A stretch of 19,224 nt of DNA, taken from contig JACZVE010000006.1 of the NCBI GenBank assembly GCA_022572825.1, positions 1 to 19,224 on the forward strand. Reading direction: 5' to 3'. Source of the DNA: SAR324 cluster bacterium. Lineage in GTDB: Bacteria > SAR324 > JACQKK01. Shown here one piece after another: positions 7,017-16,965 of the stretch. Both the position numbers and the translations under genes were made by a program. Under the pieces are notes generated by a model that made no database searches, was not told the origin of the DNA, and saw only the letters and a list, made by a program, of their open reading frames with translations. Each line of letters begins with the position of its first letter. The first letter of the stretch is position 1.

Positions 7017-8191
7017 TTATATCATGATCAGGCGTTCGAGCGCCAACAGACTTTTCATGTTGTGCGCGGGGGCGAACACGTCCAGATGGGGCAGTGCCGC
7101 GGACATGCCCCGTGCCAGGGGCTGGTAGCCCTCCGTGCCGAGCAAGGGATTGAGCCAGACGATGCCCCGGGTGCGGGCCCGCACCTCGCGGAGGGCAGCG
7201 GCCAGCTTTTCCGGCTCGCCCACGTCCAATCCGTCGCTGAGGATGACGAATACCGTGTCCGAATGAAATACCCGCTCGCCATTCGAACGCACCAGTTGTC
7301 CCACACAGTCACCGATCCGCGTGCCGGCGTTCCAGCCCATGGGCTTTTGGGAGAGCGCGGCCAGCGCATCCTCCACGTCGCGGGCGGCCAGGGCCTCGGT
7401 CACCTCCTCCAGGCGGGTGCTGAACAGGAAGGTGTGGACCTTGCGAAAGCGGTGTTGCAGGGCGTGAAGGAAACGCAGGAAGAAATGGCTGTACACTTCC
7501 ATCGATCCGCTGACGTCGAGCATCACCACCAGACGGGGGCGCCTCCTGCGGCGCCCCGCGTAGATCAACTCCAGGGGTTCGCCCCCGGTGGCCAGGCTGC
7601 GGCGCAGGATGCGCCGGAAGTGCAGACGCCGCTTGAAGTCGGGGCCTTGCAATCGGCTGGGCCGGCGCACCCGCATGCGCCGGTAGAGCCGTGCAGCCAG
7701 TGCGGAGAACTCCCGGACGTCCGCGGCAGGCACCCGGAAAAATCCACCCGGCGCATGGCATCCTGTCCGCTCGCCCCCGAGGTGGCCAGGGTTTCCCCCG
7801 TCTCGTCCGCCCGGTCGGCCCAGCCCAGGGTCTGGAGCAGGGCCTCACCCTCGCGGGGCTGGCCCCGGCGTTCCTCGGCCCCCCTGGGGGATATCATTTC
7901 GCTCCCGTCCCCGGGCCGCCAGTAACGGTTGAACAGCTCGTCGAAGGGGGCATATTGATCGATGGAAAGACAGAGCAGGGTGCGCAATCCCAGGTGGAAG
8001 GAATCCATGTCGAAACAGAGGAAGACCTCGGCCACGCGCAGGGTGTCCTCCGTTTCCTTCAGACCGACGGAAAACCCGTGGTTTCTGAGCAGGTGGGCGA
8101 ACCGCACCGTCTTTTCCCGCAGCGCATGGGCCAGGGGGGCAATTTCAGGCGGAACCGGATGGAGAATGGGCATTGTAACCGTGGTGGACAT
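7017..8191 (-). CDS. coxE: CoxE-like von Willebrand factor A protein, interrupted by a frameshift
   Basis: The CoxE sequence is spread over two frames. From ATG 8191 the N-terminal part runs to MRRVDFS near 7738. The conserved remainder continues in another frame from about 7733 (PAADVREFSALAARLYRRMR) to the stop at 7017. Joined, it is about 391 residues, the usual size of CoxE. The second part holds the MIDAS metal site: VVMLDVSGSM (D-x-S-x-S), T-R-I-G-D near the middle, and ILSDGLD. One missing base in the GGATTTTTCCGGG stretch (7733-7745) would restore the frame. CoxE works with the AAA+ protein CoxD in remodelling apo-CODH and, with CoxF, in copper insertion. No strong ribosome site precedes 8191; ATG 8173 is an alternative. 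It may be a sequencing error or a real mutation; see findings. Confidence 0.85.
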
Positions 8192-8260
8192 GGCCGGTTG
8201 AGACGACCCAGCCGTGCAGCCGCACCCGCCCCAAATGGATCCCGGTTGGCGGATCGCGTA

Positions 8261-9172
8261 TCAATTGGCTTCGGCGGCATTCAGCAGGGTGGTCAGTTGG
8301 GTCCGCAACACCTCGAAGTCGGCGTTGGTCTTGAGAAAGCACCCCTTGGAATCTTCCAGGGTTCCCGCGTCCAGTCTGGAACAGCCCAGCGCCAGCAGGG
8401 CAATCGCCCAGTCCAGGGTTTCCGCCACGCCCGGCGGCTTTTCCAGGTGCATGGCCCGCAGGGCCTGTACCACCCGCACCACCTGGTGCGCCAAGCGCTC
8501 GGCGATCCCGGGCACCCGGCTCCGCACGATCTCCAATTCCCTGTCGAAGGTCGGATAGTCTATCCAATGGTACAGGCAACGCCGCTTGAGGGCATCGGAA
8601 AGTTCGCGCACCCGGTTCGATGTGAGAATGACCAATGGGGGGTGGGTGGCGCGGATGGTGCCGATTTCCGGAATGGTAATCTGAAACTCGCTCAGCAGTT
8701 CCAACAGAAAGGCTTCGAACTCCTCGTCGGCGCGGTCCACCTCGTCGATGAGCAGCACCGGGGACCCCTCGCGGGCGGAAATCGCCTTCAGCAGGGGGCG
8801 TTCCAGCAGAAAGTCGGCGCTGAAGATGTGCCGCTCGAGTTGTTCGGCGGCCACCCCGGAGGTTTCCTGCCGACTGTTGGCCTGGCCCTCATGCAGCCTG
8901 ATGGCTAGAAGTTGTTTCTGGTAATTCCACTCGTAAAGGGTATGGGTCGCGTCCAGCCCTTCGTAACACTGGAGGCGGATCAGGTCGGTGTCCAGCAACT
9001 GCGCCAGCACCTTGGCGGTTTCGGTCTTGCCGACTCCGGCGTGGCCCTCCAGCAGCAGGGGCCGCCCCAGGCGTGTCATCAGGAACAGCGGGATGAGCAG
9101 TTCGCGATCGGCCACGTAACCGCAATCGCGGTAGCCCTGCTCCAGTTCTTCCAGGGAGGCGAAGCGGCTCAC
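8261..9172 (-). CDS. coxD: CoxD, MoxR-type AAA+ ATPase for CODH maturation
   Basis: The product is 303 residues, the normal size for a MoxR-family AAA+ ATPase. Walker A is GHAGVGKT at 43-50 and Walker B is VLLIDEVDR at 139-147. Sensor 1 is at VILTSNRVRELSDALKRRC, including the arginine-finger region. CoxD is a chaperone-like ATPase needed in Oligotropha for sulfur/copper loading of the Mo site, acting with the VWA protein CoxE; MoxR-VWA pairs are a general arrangement. The start is GTG 9172, whose GTGA overlaps the coxG stop, so translation is coupled. The coxE start lies 69 bp downstream. The assignment is firm because family, neighbours and order all agree. Confidence 0.94.
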   Translation of the reverse strand: MSRFASLEELEQGYRDCGYVADRELLIPLFLMTRLGRPLLLEGHAGVGKTETAKVLAQLLDTDLIRLQCYEGLDATHTLYEWNYQKQLLAIRLHEGQANSRQETSGVAAEQLERHIFSADFLLERPLLKAISAREGSPVLLIDEVDRADEEFEAFLLELLSEFQITIPEIGTIRATHPPLVILTSNRVRELSDALKRRCLYHWIDYPTFDRELEIVRSRVPGIAERLAHQVVRVVQALRAMHLEKPPGVAETLDWAIALLALGCSRLDAGTLEDSKGCFLKTNADFEVLRTQLTTLLNAAEAN

Positions 9173-9753
9173 GAGCCGGAACCCTTGCCGTCGCCGCCCT
9201 GTTCGCCCTTGCCGAACATGCGGCCCACCACGCCCTTGACCACCGTGCCGGCCACCTCGGTGACGCTCAGGGCGTCGCTCCCGGCCCGGCCGGTCTCTTC
9301 CCCGGCGATGCGGGCCGAAAAGGAATCGGTAAATTTCTTAAACATGGACTTGGAGACGTCCTCAATCATGCGGGAGCCGAACTGGGCGATCTTGCCGGAA
9401 ATGACCAGGTCGGAGGTGGACTGCATTTCCGTGCCACCGTCGGGAAGGGAGACCAGCTTGCCGGTGATGGTCATGGAGGCGCTGCCGGTGCCCTTGGCGT
9501 CTTTGCCCTTGCCGACCATGCGAATTTCGTGGGCGGCGGGATCCATGTGCTCGATCACCACCTCGCCCTTGAACTGGGAGGTGACCGGCCCCAGCTTCAT
9601 CTTCATGACGCCGCGGTAGGTCTTTTCGTCCACCGCCTCCAGGATCTCCGCGCCGGGCAGGCAGGGAGCCACCTTGTATGGATCGGAGAGAAATTCCCAC
9701 ACCTTGTCGATGGGCTGATCGATGATGAATTCGTTTTTCAGGGTCACTCGCAT
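9169..9753 (-). CDS. coxG: CoxG-like SRPBCC-fold protein (CODH membrane association)
   Basis: From ATG 9753 the product is 194 residues. It begins MRVTLKNEFIIDQPIDKVWEFL, then CLPGAEILEAVDEKTYRG, KLGPVTSQFKGEV and the GTGSASMTI / STSDLVISGKIAQFGSRMIEDVS blocks, all typical of the CoxG/START-like SRPBCC family. CoxG is reported to help anchor CODH to the cytoplasmic membrane. The tail after residue about 155 (Gly-, Lys- and Ser-rich end, with VAGTVVKGVVGRMFG) is only mildly hydrophobic and lacks an obvious transmembrane helix, so anchoring, if any, would be peripheral. A longer start at 9819 would run through the terminator hairpin and lacks family similarity. No good ribosome site is seen before 9753. 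Its stop overlaps the coxD GTG. Confidence 0.9.
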   Translation of the reverse strand: MRVTLKNEFIIDQPIDKVWEFLSDPYKVAPCLPGAEILEAVDEKTYRGVMKMKLGPVTSQFKGEVVIEHMDPAAHEIRMVGKGKDAKGTGSASMTITGKLVSLPDGGTEMQSTSDLVISGKIAQFGSRMIEDVSKSMFKKFTDSFSARIAGEETGRAGSDALSVTEVAGTVVKGVVGRMFGKGEQGGDGKGSGS

Positions 9754-9783
9754 GGTCGAACTCGGAAATGGGAGGTGGGGGAG

Positions 9784-9816
9784 AAAAAACAAAAGGAGCG
9801 CCCCGTGGGGCGCCCC
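9784..9816 (-). terminator. Strong intrinsic terminator between coxL and coxG
   Basis: Read on the minus strand, 9816-9795 forms a GC-rich stem (GGGGCGCCCC pairing with GGGGCGCTCC, one G-T pair, tight AC loop). It is followed directly by TTTT-G-TTTTTT at 9794-9784. This is a complete rho-independent terminator signature, directional for the minus strand since no T-tract lies on the other side. It begins 36 bp after the coxL stop and ends 31 bp before the coxG start. Confidence 0.88.
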
Positions 9817-9851
9817 CATGATTGTATCCGCTAATCTCGCATCCCGCTACT

Positions 9852-12205
<2,354 letters not shown>

Positions 12206-12206
<1 letters not shown>

Positions 12207-12688
12207 CACTTTCCTCCTGCCGCCATTTCCTTCGCGGCGGCCTTGATCGCTTTCACGATGCTGAGATAACCGGTGCAGCGGCAGAGATTGCCGGATATGC
12301 CCCAGCGGATTTCCTCCTCGGTCGGATCGGGATTTTTCTTCAGAAAATCAAGAGCCGAGAGCAACATGCCCGGCGTACAGAATCCGCATTGCAGCCCATG
12401 GTGCTCCCGGAAGGCCGCCTGCAGCGGGTGCAGGCCCCCGTTCTGCGCCATGCCCTCCACCGTGGTGATGGACTTGCCATTGGCCTGCACGGCGAACAGG
12501 GTGCACGATTTCACCGCGGCTCCGTCCAGCAGCACGGTACAGGCGCCGCAGTTGGTGGTGTCGCAGCCAAAGTGGGTGCCGGTGAGCCGCAGCACGTCGC
12601 GGATGAGATGGGTCAACAACAGGCGCGACTCCACCTGTGCGGTATGCTCCTGGCCGTTGACGGTCAGGGTGACGGTGTGGGTGCTCAT
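12206..12688 (-). CDS. coxS: Aerobic carbon monoxide dehydrogenase small (2Fe-2S) subunit
   Basis: This 160-residue iron-sulfur subunit carries electrons from the Mo-Cu site to the FAD. The plant-ferredoxin-type cluster ligands are C42, C47, C50 (CDTTNCGAC) and C62. The C-terminal helical cluster ligands are C101, C104 (CGFC), C136 and C138 (CRC). All eight cysteines are intact. After CRCTG the sequence reads YLSIV where xanthine oxidase family members usually have Y-(Q/N)-(N/P/S)-I, a mild change beside the proximal cluster. The start ATG 12688 overlaps the coxM stop as ATGA and has GGGAGG 6 nt upstream. Its own stop overlaps coxL. The gene is complete and of normal length. Confidence 0.96.
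12213..12218 (-). promoter_or_regulatory. coxL ribosome binding site
   Basis: AGGAGG on the minus strand lies inside the end of coxS, 6 nt before ATG 12206 and only 3 nt before GTG 12209. The spacing decides for the ATG as the coxL start. Confidence 0.8.
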
Positions 12689-13563
12689 GCCTGTCCTCCC
12701 CGAGCCCGTTCGGCGGCTCGTTTCAATGTGCGGATGGTCAATTCCTTCACCATGGCCTTCTTGTAGGCGGCCGGGGCCCGGCTGTCGGAAGACGGGTCGG
12801 ACATTGCCATGGCCAGCCGTCCCGCCTCCTCCAGGGTGGCATCGTCCAGGGACTTGCCCACCAGGTAGGCTTCCGCGTCGGTGGCCTTGATGGGTGTGGT
12901 GGCCGCATTGGTCAGCCCGATGCCCGCGGCGGTCACGCGGCCCCCGCTATCCAGGGTCACCTGGGAGCCCACGGCGATGGTGGCGAAGTCGCCCACCTTG
13001 CGCTCGATCTTGTAGTAGGCCCCGCCGCTGCCCGCGGGGGGGACGGGAACGCGAATTTCGGTCAGCACCTCCTCGGGCGTCAGCGCCGTCTCCAGCAGGT
13101 CCACGAAGAATTCGCTCACGGGCAGGGTGCGGCTGCCGCCGGGCCCGGTCAGCTCCACCTCGGCCCCCAGGGCCAGCATCACCGCCGGATGGTCGTTGGC
13201 CGGATCGCCGTGGGCCAGGTTGCCGGCCACGGTGGCGCGGTTGCGCACTTGCGGATCGGCGATCACTTTCACCACATCGGCGATCAGGGGAAATTTCTGC
13301 TGCACGACGGGGGAACTTTCCAGGCTGGCTTCCCGGGCCAACGCCCCGATTTTCAGGAAGCCCCCCTCCTCCTTGACGTAGTCCAGACCGGGAATGCCGT
13401 TGATGTCGATGATCACCGCAGGCGAGGCGAAGCGAAGCTTCATCAGGGGAATCAGGCTGTGCCCGCCCGAGAGGATCTTCGCCTCATCGCCGTGGGTCTT
13501 CAGCAAGGCGATCGCCTCGGCCACCGACCCCGGCGCATAGTATTCGAATGCACTTGGAATCAT
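12685..13563 (-). CDS. coxM: Aerobic carbon monoxide dehydrogenase medium (FAD) subunit
   Basis: This 292-residue flavoprotein accepts electrons from CoxS and passes them to the quinone pool or another acceptor. The two FAD motifs are present: SGGHSLIPLMKLR at about 32-44 (the usual AGGHS with Ser first) and TVAGNLAHGDPANDHPA at about 111-127, in the VMP-type FAD-binding domain. The CO dehydrogenase flavoprotein C-terminal domain follows (YYKIERKVGDFATIAVG, GLTNAATTPIKA). It is first in the coxM-coxS-coxL order, which is the form I arrangement. AGAGGGG lies just before ATG 13563. No convincing promoter was identified between it and the IS remnant at 13752; the 5' region is AT-richer and includes a TTGCAA hexamer near 13615 that could be a -35. 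Confidence 0.95.
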   Translation of the reverse strand: MIPSAFEYYAPGSVAEAIALLKTHGDEAKILSGGHSLIPLMKLRFASPAVIIDINGIPGLDYVKEEGGFLKIGALAREASLESSPVVQQKFPLIADVVKVIADPQVRNRATVAGNLAHGDPANDHPAVMLALGAEVELTGPGGSRTLPVSEFFVDLLETALTPEEVLTEIRVPVPPAGSGGAYYKIERKVGDFATIAVGSQVTLDSGGRVTAAGIGLTNAATTPIKATDAEAYLVGKSLDDATLEEAGRLAMAMSDPSSDSRAPAAYKKAMVKELTIRTLKRAAERARGGQA

Positions 13564-13751
13564 AGCCCCTCTTTCTTCAAACCTGGCGAATAACTGGGTT
13601 CAAATTTTCGGGAATTGCAACGGAAAATGGTTCTTAACCGACATTTCCCAGTTGGAGCTGCCAATACGGCCCAAACGACTCGTCGAACCTTCAATACCAC
13701 GATTTTGGAAGTGGAATCCACATCATACCGGTCGTTCGCCCCTTATTTTTG
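13564..13751. other. coxM upstream region
   Basis: This region must contain the cox promoter if the operon starts at coxM. It is noticeably less GC-rich than the cox genes. An open frame on the plus strand crosses it, but it has no family similarity and continues into the IS remnant, so I do not call it a gene. Confidence 0.4.
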
Positions 13752-13908
13752 CGCCGAGAGGGGATTTGAGCCCGTTTTTGGAGGTATGGTGACGCAGCAG
13801 TGCAGCCAAGAGTGTATCTCCCTCTCGATCTCGAATCCGTCATCGATTTCACCAACAGGCTTGGATCGTCACACCGGCACCGGCTGAATCAGTCGACGAA
13901 TCCTCAAC
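13752..13908 (-). mobile_element. Decayed end of an IS1380-type element (copy A)
   Basis: Read on the minus strand, 13908-13869 encodes the last residues of a transposase, LRIRRLIQPVPV then TGA, matching the end LRRIRRLMQPVPV of the longer remnant at 18581-18814. The noncoding part downstream (to about 13752) also matches that copy: shared blocks include CAGCCGGTGCCGGTGTGACGA, CTCTTGGC and GCACTGCTGCGTCACC. By eye the two copies are roughly three-quarters identical over about 150 bp. Only the 3' end of the element remains. It is inverted relative to copy B. Confidence 0.7.
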
Positions 13909-14008
13909 GGTTCCCTGCGTCCCTCACCCATTGGGTTCTCCGATCAACTATACTTAACTTACTGTTATTATATATGATATAGCGAACTCGGACCAGCAGA
14001 ATCGTTAT

Positions 14009-14908
14009 CTATCTGGGAAATGTGGCGTAGAGTAGGGTCGCATCTCGGGAGGGCGTGAAAGCCAGCATGCTACGCGAGAGGGGCACGATGTGCAGGCGGC
14101 GCAGCTTCATCTTCTCGGCGGGGATGCGCCATTCTGCCGCGTCGAGACTGATCTCCGCCCACTCGGCGTGCCGTAGCTCACCGGGCCGTACAAATACCAG
14201 CGGGGCGAGGCGCAGAGCGCACCGGGTCACGAACGATCCCTCGTACCCTTCGATCGCGCGCAGCAGATCACGGATCGCCGCGGTATCGGTGACGGACGGG
14301 TAGTGGCGCTCCTTCACCGGGGGTAGCGCACCGCGCAGGTCTCCCGAAGGATCCCGTTCGGCACGGCTCGTGGCCACCGCGTAGCGGAACACCTGCCCGC
14401 AGACATGATGCACCCGATGCGCCGTGTCCAGCGCGCCGCGGCTCTCGATCCTCTGCAGTACGGTCAGTAGTTCGGGTGCCGTAACCTCCGCGATGGGGCG
14501 GCGTCCTAGCCAAGGAAACACGTCCCGCTCCAGGCGCCCGATGATGGTCTTGCTATGGCCAGATGCCCAGCGGTCAGAGTGCTTGGCGAACCACTCCCGC
14601 GCGACTGCCTCGAACGAGTTCTCTGCTGCCTGGGTGGCAGCCCGTTTATCCTGGCGTTTCATGGCGCCGGGGTCCACGCCGTTGGCGAGCAGCATCCGCG
14701 CGTAGTCTCGGCGCTTGCGCGCATCGGCCAGGCCCACGTCAGGGAATACCCCCAGGGCCAGAAGCTTCTCCTTGCCGGCGAAGCGATACTTGAAGCGCCA
14801 GAGCTTGGATCCCGATGGTTGCACCAACAGGTACAGGCTTTTTTCGTCAGCCAGCTTGCGTGGACGATGGCCCAGCTTGGCGTTACGGACGGCAGTCACG
14901 GTTAGCAT
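14009..14908 (-). pseudogene. P4-type tyrosine integrase, C-terminally truncated
   Basis: From ATG 14908 (GGAG 9 nt upstream) 299 codons remain of a family usually about 400 long. The N-terminal DUF4102 arm-binding domain is intact: LTVTAVRNAK, LADEKSLYLLVQPSGSK, WRFKYRFAGKEKLLALG, LADARKRRDYARMLL. The core-binding domain follows (SFEAVAREWFAKH to the HVCGQVFRYAVA region). The catalytic domain starts with Arg I in FVRPGELRHAEW and reaches MKLRRLHIVPLS, then ends in an unrelated tail and a stop at 14009. The later catalytic H-x-x-R, H/W and Tyr nucleophile are missing, so it cannot recombine DNA. Such integrases insert islands at tRNA 3' ends; a tRNA fragment lies just upstream at 15075-15121. 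The broken end lies beside IS1380 debris, a plausible cause of the truncation. Confidence 0.88.
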
Positions 14909-14969
14909 TGGGGGTATCTCCGATGGCGGGTGGCCTGGATACCCCCACATCTACCCCCAGATACCCCGG
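14909..14969. repeat. Iterated GATACCCCC-type sites upstream of the integrase
   Basis: Four copies of a (G)ATACCCCC-like word lie directly before the integrase start. Three are direct on the plus strand (near 14938-14946, TCTACCCCC at 14950-14958, and 14961-14968). One is inverted, GGGGGTATC at 14910-14918. Placement and iteration fit integrase arm-type binding sites; this is inference. Confidence 0.5.
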
Positions 14970-14991
14970 ATGCGAGCGGAATTCATTGGAC

Positions 14992-15007
14992 TTTCCCGGA
15001 CGGGAAA
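14992..15007. repeat. Perfect palindrome TTTCCCG-GA-CGGGAAA
   Basis: Seven base pairs are separated by two bases, between the iterated sites and the tRNA-type terminator. Nearby the word TTGGACT or TGGACT recurs (14987, 15041 and 15051 regions). Both could belong to the recombination site region. Confidence 0.4.
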
Positions 15008-15016
15008 ATCTGCACA

Positions 15017-15037
15017 AAGCCCCTTTTATCGGGGCTT
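15017..15037 (-). terminator. Hairpin terminator downstream of the tRNA fragment
   Basis: AAGCCCC (15017-15023) and GGGGCTT (15031-15037) form a perfect 7-bp stem with a 7-nt loop. On the minus strand it ends in GGGGCTTTGTG, a short T-tract. It lies 37 bp after the 3' end of the tRNA fragment, where a tRNA gene's own terminator is normally found. Confidence 0.55.
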
Positions 15038-15074
15038 CATGGACTATATTGGACTGTACTGGAAAGAAATTGAG

Positions 15075-15121
15075 TGGAGATGAGGAGGATCGAACCCCTG
15101 ACCCCGACACTGCCAGCGTCA
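15075..15121 (-). pseudogene. 3' half of a tRNA-Ala(GGC) gene (attachment-site remnant)
   Basis: On the minus strand these 47 nt fold exactly as tRNA positions 27-73. The anticodon arm is TGACG-CTGGCAG-TGTCG (anticodon GGC between T33 and A37), the variable loop is GGGTC, and the T arm is AGGGG-TTCGATC-CTCCT. The acceptor 3' strand is CATCTCC, with discriminator A at 15075. No D arm or 5' acceptor strand (GGAGATG expected) occurs on the other side; instead there are AGGTTC/GGAACCT inverted repeats starting at 15121. The three bases after the discriminator read CTC, so CCA is not encoded. It cannot give a working tRNA. A half tRNA next to a P4-type integrase is the expected result of site-specific integration or its later rearrangement. 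Confidence 0.75.
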
Positions 15122-15160
15122 GGTTCACGGAACCTCATGGGTGTCCATTCCTAGGTTCCG
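15121..15160. repeat. Cluster of AGGTTC / GGAACCT inverted repeats at the broken end of the tRNA
   Basis: CGGAACCT at 15128-15135 pairs perfectly with AGGTTCCG at 15153-15160. A third arm, AGGTT at 15121-15125, can also pair with AACCT. The cluster begins exactly where the tRNA similarity ends. Nothing else is recognised between 15122 and 15221. Confidence 0.45.
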
Positions 15161-15221
15161 CGAAGGAGGAACTGGATGAAGTTCTTATTTTGGAATGGTT
15201 ACACCCTCACAAACGAGTGCA

Positions 15222-16874
15222 TCAGGTCATATAGGACGAAAACGCCACAGTGCCTGCCCGTGCCCGAAAGTCGGTTTTGACATTGACGACAGCCACCATC
15301 CCCTCGTCGACTTTCTTTTGGGCGCGCTCTAACGCCGGCCGGATATCTGCCGGCTGCTCCACGTATTCGCCATAGCAGCCCAGCGCCTCGGCCACCTTGT
15401 CGAACCGGGTATAGCCGAGGTCGCGGCCAGGCTTGTCACCGTTCGGATCGGCCGTCCAACCGCCGTTAAGGCTGATGACCACCAGCACCGGAATTTTATG
15501 CCGCACGGCGGTGTCCAGTTCCATGGCATTCAATCCAAATGAGCCGTCCCCGTGGACGACAATGACCTGTTTGTCCGGCTTTGCGACCTTGGCGCCAAGC
15601 CCGAAGGGCAGGCCAACGCCCATTGTCCCGAATGGACCGGAATTCAGGCGATGGCCCGGCGCAAAGGTTGGCATCGATTGTCGGCCATAGTTCAAGATTT
15701 CCTGCCCGTCCACCACCAGGATTGCGTCGCGCTGCATGAAGTTTTTGATTTCCTCGCATAGCCGCAACGGGTGTATCGGCTCGGCGTCCATTGCTGGGTT
15801 TCTCCCTCCCTTGGAGCGCTTCGCCGCATCGCCGTCGGCAAGCATTTTCCGCCAGGGCACAAATCGATCCGAATCGACTCGACCGCTCATGCCCTCAAGC
15901 ATCTGCTGGAGGATCATCTTGCAGTCTCCGACGATTCCGATGTCCACCTTGCGTGGGGAGGAGGCGATTTCGTCGGCATCGATATCGATCCGAACAATCA
16001 CGGCATTCTGTCCAAAGCGCGGCGGCGCGGCGTGGCCGATGATATAGTTCATTCGGGTGCCGATGATGAGGATCAGGTCGGCTTCGCGGAAGGCCGAGGA
16101 ACGCATCGTGAGATAGGACAGGGGATGATCGTCCGGCAACACGCCGCGCCCCTGCGGCGTCGTGTAAAAGGGTATGCCTGCCTTTTCAACAAGCGCCTGC
16201 AATTCACTCCATGCCTGTGACCACAGCACGCCACTGCCGGAAATGATGATCGGCTGCGTTGACTGTCCGAGCGCCGAGATCAACTCGTCGATTTGTTTCT
16301 GCTCGCCCATCGGCCGCGCGCCCAGCAACGGGCGGCCGCTCAGGCTCCAATCGACCTCGTCTTCTGGAATCTCCTCATAGAGGAGGTCGCCGGGAAAATC
16401 GAGATAGACCGGCCCCGGCTTGCCGCTCATCGCTTTTTGGAAAGCGTTATTCACCTGCTCGGGTATCCTTTTTAGGTTGTAGACCCGGTCGGACCACTTG
16501 GTGCACCCTTTCATGATTGCGAGTTGGTCGATTTCTTGAAAGGTCTGGCGGCCAAACTGGCTAATCGCGCTGGAACCGCCAATCGCCACGACGGGCACAC
16601 AATCGATCAGCGCGTTGGCAATACCGGTCGTCAGATTGATCACACCGGGACCGCTTGCCGCCATGCAGACAGACGGCTTCTGGAGCAGTCGGGAATAGGC
16701 ATGCCCCATAAATGCCGCTGCCTGCTCGTGCCTGACGTCGATGGGGCGAATTCCCTCCTTGATGCACGACGACTCGGCGAGCAGCATCGGCCCACCCATC
16801 AAGAAAAACAGGACATCGGTGCCTTCGTTTCTAAGAGAGCGCGCAAGAATCTCCGAGCCTGTCAATTCCGCCAT
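15222..16874 (-). CDS. Thiamine-diphosphate-dependent 2-hydroxyacyl-CoA lyase / oxalyl-CoA decarboxylase-like enzyme
   Basis: From ATG 16874 the product is 550 residues with the three-domain acetolactate-synthase fold. The cofactor-activating Glu50 lies in VRHEQAAAF, and the ThDP/Mg motif starts at GDGSFG (442-447) and ends at NGG (469-471). The central domain has the usual nucleotide-fold segment (PIIISGSGVLWS). Oxalyl-CoA decarboxylase has Tyr-Glu in its DYEEMDQ motif (120-121); here the same place reads TFQEIDQL (Phe112-Gln113), closer to 2-hydroxyacyl-CoA lyases. It would cleave a C-C bond of a CoA ester made by the upstream CoA-transferase, 91 bp away. AGGAGG sits 7 nt before ATG 16874 but only 1 nt before ATG 16880, which decides the start. 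Oxalate remains a possible substrate. Confidence 0.85.
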   Translation of the reverse strand: MAELTGSEILARSLRNEGTDVLFFLMGGPMLLAESSCIKEGIRPIDVRHEQAAAFMGHAYSRLLQKPSVCMAASGPGVINLTTGIANALIDCVPVVAIGGSSAISQFGRQTFQEIDQLAIMKGCTKWSDRVYNLKRIPEQVNNAFQKAMSGKPGPVYLDFPGDLLYEEIPEDEVDWSLSGRPLLGARPMGEQKQIDELISALGQSTQPIIISGSGVLWSQAWSELQALVEKAGIPFYTTPQGRGVLPDDHPLSYLTMRSSAFREADLILIIGTRMNYIIGHAAPPRFGQNAVIVRIDIDADEIASSPRKVDIGIVGDCKMILQQMLEGMSGRVDSDRFVPWRKMLADGDAAKRSKGGRNPAMDAEPIHPLRLCEEIKNFMQRDAILVVDGQEILNYGRQSMPTFAPGHRLNSGPFGTMGVGLPFGLGAKVAKPDKQVIVVHGDGSFGLNAMELDTAVRHKIPVLVVISLNGGWTADPNGDKPGRDLGYTRFDKVAEALGCYGEYVEQPADIRPALERAQKKVDEGMVAVVNVKTDFRARAGTVAFSSYMT

Positions 16875-16880
16875 CGTCAT

Positions 16881-16887
16881 TCCTCCT
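16881..16887 (-). promoter_or_regulatory. Ribosome binding site of the ThDP enzyme gene
   Basis: AGGAGGA on the minus strand has ideal spacing to ATG 16874 and is too close to ATG 16880. This excludes the longer frame that starts inside the CoA-transferase gene. Confidence 0.75.
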
Positions 16888-16965
16888 AAGATTCCGGATA
16901 TCGGTGGCCAAAACGCCGGTTCCGCCCACCCCAGGTTTTGCAAACGAAAGCGCCTGCAGCGGGGG

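Noticed and set aside
13615..13887. A 90-codon plus-strand frame upstream of coxM
   Set aside because: Its 3' part is the antisense of the decayed IS1380 terminus, and no ribosome site or family similarity was found.
15008..15234. A possible small protein crossing 15075-15121 on the plus strand
   Set aside because: The stretch is the antisense of the tRNA fragment, a common source of spurious small proteins.
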